Positions 60,700 to 64,000 of a stretch of DNA of 64,000 nt are shown in pieces. The stretch covers positions 79,688 through 143,687 of the forward strand of contig NZ_SSMQ01000027.1 in NCBI RefSeq assembly GCF_005144585.1, read 5' to 3'. The first letter of the stretch is position 1. Every line of letters starts with the position of its first letter. The notes beneath the pieces were generated by a model that worked only from the letters and a program-made list of their open reading frames with translations, searched no databases and was not told the DNA's origin. This stretch comes from Polyangium fumosum (GTDB lineage Bacteria; Myxococcota_A; Polyangia; Polyangiales; Polyangiaceae). The position numbers and the translations under genes were made by a program.

Positions 60700-63027
60700 A
60701 TGTCCGCGTCCGCGCCCTCCCCGGTCCCCGAAGTCGAGGCCGCCGCCCCCGCGCCCTCGGCCTCGCATGCGCCCCACGAGCCGTACGTACCCGCGCGCGA
60801 GAGCCCACGCGAGCTCACCGTGCGCGCCGTGGCGCTCGGCGCGCTGCTTGGCATCGTCTTCGCCGCGTCTTCGGTATACCTCGCGCTCAAGGTCGGCTTG
60901 ACCGTCTCGGCGTCCATTCCGATCGCCGTCATGTCGATCACGATCTTCCGCTTCTTCGGGCGCGCGACGATCCTGGAGAACAACATCGTCCAGACGACGG
61001 GCTCCGCGGGCGAGTCGATCGCGGCGGGCGTGGCATTCACGCTGCCCTCGCTCTTGCTCATGGGCTACGACCTCGCGGCGGGCCGGGTGCTTTTGCTCTC
61101 GGTGCTCGGCGGCCTGCTCGGCGTGTTGATGATGATCCCGCTCCGGCACGGGCTCATCGTGGAGGAGCACGGAAAACTGAAATACCCCGAGGGCACGGCC
61201 TGCGCCGACGTGCTCATCGTGGGCGAGACGGGCGGCACGAACGCGAAGACCGTGTTCGCAGGCTTCGGGCTCGGCTTTTTCTACAAGCTCCTCGGTGACC
61301 CGCTGAAGCTCTTCAACATGAACCCCGCCTATCGGTTCACGAGCTGGAAGGGCGCGAGCATCGCAGGGGAGCTGACGCCGGAGATGCTCGGCGTCGGTTA
61401 CATCATCGGCCCGAAGACGGCGAGCACCACGATGGCGGGCGGCGTGCTCGCGTATCTCATCCTGATTCCGCTCATCGCTTTTTTCGGCGACAAGATCGAC
61501 AGCCCGATTTTCCCGGCGACGACGCTCATCCGCGACATGTCGCCGAACGACATTCGCAGCCGGTACGTGCTCTACATCGGCGCGGGCGCGGTGGCGACGG
61601 GCGGCTTCATCAGCCTCGGCCGCGCGCTGCCCACGATCGTCAAGGCGTTCCGGAGCGGCATCAAGAGCTTCCGCGCAGGCAAGGCCGAGAAGGCGACGCC
61701 GCGCACGGAGAAGGACCTGCCGTTCAATTTCGTGGTGTATGGCCTCGTCGCGCTCCTGCTCGCGATATGGCTCGCGCCCACGCTCGGGATCTCGCTGCCC
61801 ACGGCGATCCTGATCATGCTCTTCGGCTTCATCTTCGTGACGGTCTCCTCGCGGATCACAGGCGAAATCGGCTCGTCGTCGAACCCGATCTCGGGCATGA
61901 CAGTGGCGACGCTCCTCATCACGTGCCTGCTCTTCCTGGCGATGGGCTGGGTGGGCGTGGATCACCGGGCAATGGCGCTCTCGACGGCGGCGATCGTATG
62001 CATCGCGGCCTCGAACGGCGGGGCGACGAGCCAGGACTTGAAGACGGGATATCTCGTGGGCGCGACGCCGCGGCGGCAGCAGATCGGCCTGCTCGTCGGG
62101 GTCGTCACGAGCGCGCTCGTCATTGGATACACGCTGCTCTTCCTCAATGCGTCCTACACGACGCGGGCCGCCGAGACGTACGAGGTGCCCATTCCGGTCG
62201 AGTCGATCACGGCGCAGGTGGAGAAGGGCCCGGACGGGAAGGACTATCGCGTCGCCTACCAGCCGAACTCGGGCGCGGCCATTCCGCAAGGAAAGTACCT
62301 GGTCGAAGACTCGGGGAAGGTCGCGTTCGTGATCGACCCGGGCATCGGCGGCCGCGTGCCACACGAGCCGAAGAAGCTCGAAGGCGACACCGCCGTGCCC
62401 GCGAACGCGGCGAGCAAAGGCACGATGCTCGGCCCGGATCGCAAATCGTACACGGTCTACGAGGTGGCCGAAGGCGGGGCGATGCACGCGGGGCGGTACC
62501 TCGGCGAGGACGGGAAGCTCGTGTACGAGCTGCGCGAGGTGAAGAAGCTCGACGCCCCGAAGGCGAGCCTGTTCGCGCTGATCATCGACGGCATTCTCAC
62601 GCGCAAGTTGCCCTGGAGCCTCGTGCTCATCGGCGTGATGCTGGCGATCGTGATGGAGCTCTGCGGCGTGGCAGCGCTGCCATTCGCAGTCGGCGTGTAC
62701 CTGCCCATTTCGACGAGCGTGCCCATTTTCGTCGGCGGCCTCGTGCGGTGGCTCGTCGACCGGAAGCGCGGGCAGGCAGGCAGCGATGAGGAGTTCAGCC
62801 CAGGCACGCTGCTCAGCTCGGGCTACATCGCGGGCGGCGCGATCGCGGGCCTCGTGGCGGCGCTCGTCGCGGGTGTCGGGATGGAACACAAGTTCGACCT
62901 GTCCACCGTGTTCACGCGTTTTTCGGCCTCGAACCTCTCGGGCGTGCTCGCGTTCGGCGCGATCGCAGGCGCGCTTTACTGGGCCGCCGTTCGGGGGAAG
63001 TCGGCCGTCGGCAAGTCCGAGGGCTAA
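60700..63027 (+). CDS. OPT-family oligopeptide/metal-chelate transporter
   Basis: A 775-residue integral membrane protein with about 14-16 hydrophobic segments. Typical OPT features are AVALGALLGIVFAASSVYLALKVGLTVSASIPIAV, NNIVQTTGSAGESIAAGVAFTLPSL, KLKYPEGTACADVL, SNPISGMT and AASNGGATSQDLKTGYLVGATPRRQQ. A hydrophilic insert of about 120 residues (around 485-605), with a repeated GPDxKxY..Y motif, interrupts the membrane region. It may be a periplasmic or cytoplasmic domain. OPT proteins import oligopeptides or siderophore-like metal chelates with protons. It may be cotranscribed with the flavoprotein gene. Confidence 0.9.
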   Translation: MSASAPSPVPEVEAAAPAPSASHAPHEPYVPARESPRELTVRAVALGALLGIVFAASSVYLALKVGLTVSASIPIAVMSITIFRFFGRATILENNIVQTTGSAGESIAAGVAFTLPSLLLMGYDLAAGRVLLLSVLGGLLGVLMMIPLRHGLIVEEHGKLKYPEGTACADVLIVGETGGTNAKTVFAGFGLGFFYKLLGDPLKLFNMNPAYRFTSWKGASIAGELTPEMLGVGYIIGPKTASTTMAGGVLAYLILIPLIAFFGDKIDSPIFPATTLIRDMSPNDIRSRYVLYIGAGAVATGGFISLGRALPTIVKAFRSGIKSFRAGKAEKATPRTEKDLPFNFVVYGLVALLLAIWLAPTLGISLPTAILIMLFGFIFVTVSSRITGEIGSSSNPISGMTVATLLITCLLFLAMGWVGVDHRAMALSTAAIVCIAASNGGATSQDLKTGYLVGATPRRQQIGLLVGVVTSALVIGYTLLFLNASYTTRAAETYEVPIPVESITAQVEKGPDGKDYRVAYQPNSGAAIPQGKYLVEDSGKVAFVIDPGIGGRVPHEPKKLEGDTAVPANAASKGTMLGPDRKSYTVYEVAEGGAMHAGRYLGEDGKLVYELREVKKLDAPKASLFALIIDGILTRKLPWSLVLIGVMLAIVMELCGVAALPFAVGVYLPISTSVPIFVGGLVRWLVDRKRGQAGSDEEFSPGTLLSSGYIAGGAIAGLVAALVAGVGMEHKFDLSTVFTRFSASNLSGVLAFGAIAGALYWAAVRGKSAVGKSEG

Positions 63028-63072
63028 AGGGCAAAGGGGGCGCGGCGCGGACCTTGCCAGCCGCCCCCCCCG

Positions 63073-63789
63073 ATGTCTCCTCGAAACTACCTGCAATACC
63101 TCCTCGTTTTTCCCCTTCTCCCCGCCTGCGCGGGCCCCGATCCCGAATTCCTCGCGGAAGAATCCGAATCCCTCGCCGAGGATGTGTCCGCGATCGCGCG
63201 ACGATGCGAGGACGCCTCCGATTGCGCCGGCAGCCTCGGCTGCGTCCAGGGAGTCTGCGCAGCGTGCAATCGTCACGCACACTGCGCGAGCAACGTGTGC
63301 GACCTTTACCAGGGCGGCCGGTGCATCCCCGAAAAGGAGGTCCTTTATGTGGGCCGCGAGGTGGTATCCCATTACGAAGAATGCGACAACGCCACAGGCG
63401 TGAGGAACGATCCCTTCTGCCAGATCCGGGACGCCATTCCGGCGCTGGGCAACGGCAAAAGGGTGATCCGCGTCGCGCCAGGCTTTTATTTGCCGTTTCA
63501 CGTGAGCCTCGGCGAGGTGTTCACCGTGTACGGCCCGGCCGGCGAGGGCGGGATCGCCCAGGTCACCGAAGAGGACGTGGGCGGGCTCAGCGTGCGCGGC
63601 GGCGCGCGCGTCGTGCTCGATGGGCTCGAGCTCGGCCGCTATTCGCACGGCTCCGGCGTGCGCTGCGAGGGCCCAGGCACACGTGTCGTCGTGCGGCGCA
63701 GCCAGATCTTCGCCGATACACGGGCGCCCATGTACACGAACGGATGTGACCTCCGGCTCGAGCACACGGAGGTGTTCACGCGCGAGTAG
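63073..63789 (+). CDS. Cys-rich lipoprotein with beta-helix-like C-terminal part, possibly truncated
   Basis: A 238-residue protein. MSPRNYLQYLLVFPLLPAC gives lipobox LPAC. Cys-rich modules follow (CEDASDCAGSLGCVQGVCAAC, CASNVCDLYQGGRCI). The second half has short repeated strands (GKRVIRVAPGFYLPFHVS, RVVLDGLELGRYSHGSGVRC, TRVVVRRSQIFADTRAPMY), consistent with the start of a right-handed parallel beta-helix. The helix ends after only a few rungs at TAG 63787-63789, and 16 bases later the structured repeat begins. Truncation is therefore possible. The ribosome site is poor. Confidence 0.68.
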   Translation: MSPRNYLQYLLVFPLLPACAGPDPEFLAEESESLAEDVSAIARRCEDASDCAGSLGCVQGVCAACNRHAHCASNVCDLYQGGRCIPEKEVLYVGREVVSHYEECDNATGVRNDPFCQIRDAIPALGNGKRVIRVAPGFYLPFHVSLGEVFTVYGPAGEGGIAQVTEEDVGGLSVRGGARVVLDGLELGRYSHGSGVRCEGPGTRVVVRRSQIFADTRAPMYTNGCDLRLEHTEVFTRE

Positions 63790-63805
63790 GAGGGTGCATT
63801 TGGGA

Positions 63806-63880
63806 GGCGCGGAGCTGGGGCTTTGCCCCAGGCCCCAGCAGGGGCTATCCGCCCCTGCACCCGGACCAGCCAGGGGCCTG
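63806..63880. repeat. Solitary copy of the three-hairpin element
   Basis: This copy matches the arms at 8934-9012 and 9166-9250. H1 is CTGGGGC-TTT-GCCCCAG (63815-63831). H2 is GCAGGGGC-TATCC-GCCCCTGC (63838-63858). H3 is a weaker CCAGCC-AGG-GGCCTG (about 63867-63880). The 14-bp H4 hairpin of the other locus is absent. It lies between two convergent gene ends. Confidence 0.8.
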
Positions 63881-63890
63881 AGCACTGGTC

Positions 63891-64000
63891 TCATCTTACG
63901 AGCCCATTCTCCCTGAGGACGCGCAGCATCTCTGCTGCGGGAGCTAGGCGTTCCAGGCCGCGACTGATGGTGACGGAGCCGGGGGGACCTCCCGAAGACT
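63891..64000 (-). CDS. C-terminal end of an unidentified protein (5' part beyond window)
   Basis: The minus-strand frame from 63998 to TGA at 63891-63893 reads 35 residues ending in SVTISRGLERLAPAAEMLRV followed by LRENGLVR. It is open to the window edge and has protein-like composition. The fragment is too short for family recognition. It converges on the Cys-rich lipoprotein gene, with the three-hairpin element between. Confidence 0.5.
   Translation of the reverse strand, partial: SSGGPPGSVTISRGLERLAPAAEMLRVLRENGLVR

Noticed and set aside
58316..60808. 830-codon minus-strand frame
   Set aside because: Antisense to an NlpC/P60 gene and a flavoprotein gene; low-information Arg/Glu-rich composition.
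60655..63894. 1079-codon minus-strand frame opposite the OPT transporter
   Set aside because: His/Arg/Asp-rich shadow with no motifs. The opposite strand encodes a clear membrane transporter.

Overview
The window looks like chromosome from a large-genome, GC-rich predatory or saprophytic myxobacterium (Myxococcota, most likely Polyangiales). This is inferred from the very high GC content, the many Cys-anchored lipoproteins with Gly/Ser/Pro-rich linkers, a MYXO-CTERM style C-terminus (GCGCR, hydrophobic helix, RRR) at 11465-12283, and the mix of beta-propeller lipoproteins, tetratricopeptide (TPR) proteins, STAND-type ATPases and signalling proteins. No rRNA, tRNA, integrase or transposase gene was recognised.

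Layout. 1-3748: the end of a copper monooxygenase-like protein, an M2 (ACE-type) metallopeptidase lipoprotein, a HAD phosphatase and a VOC/glyoxalase protein. 3732-8302: a less GC-rich block with a secreted Hint-domain protein, a membrane-anchored protein and an SBBP beta-propeller lipoprotein. It is bracketed by two direct copies of the VOC gene's 5' region and includes a 42-bp tandem array. 8374-12948: secreted and lipoprotein genes, including a TolB/WD40-like propeller with a CxxCH haem motif. A three-hairpin inverted-repeat element lies at 8934-9250. 13409-16745: small housekeeping-type genes (RRM protein, zinc-finger protein, Rnk, DJ-1/PfpI). 16747-25921: three tandem, translationally coupled paralogous lipoproteins of about 1000 residues with Asp-box motifs. 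25976-27322: a SnoaL-like protein and an SRAP/YedK DNA-protein crosslink peptidase.

27545-32459 is a signalling cluster: pseudo-receiver-GAF, STAS-like proteins, an MpaB/Lcp-like oxygenase, and a cyclic-nucleotide-binding/methyltransferase fusion. 33697-37982 (minus) is an operon-like trio: an active STAND-like ATPase, an iSTAND-like membrane protein and a TPR protein. It is head-to-head with addB-addA (38138-44994), the double-strand-break helicase-nuclease. 44995-46434 is rich in repeats: one four-helix-bundle gene flanked by mirror-image hexanucleotide arrays, then a second array with a 42-43 bp period. 46435-56608: an EAL-CBS protein, phospholipase D, DUF2330, a MurE-like ligase, an NTP/NDP-exchange-type transporter, an alpha/beta hydrolase and a radical SAM protein. 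56927-63789: two tandem NlpC/P60 lipoproteins, a thioredoxin-reductase-like flavoprotein, an OPT transporter and a Cys-rich lipoprotein. The window ends in a second locus of the three-hairpin element and the tail of a minus-strand gene.

The most unusual material is (i) the three-hairpin element family, in which three copies show compensatory base changes; (ii) the Hint-protein block between direct repeats; (iii) the STAND/iSTAND/TPR operon beside addAB; and (iv) the four-helix-bundle cassette. Function calls rest on motifs read by eye. No database search was run.
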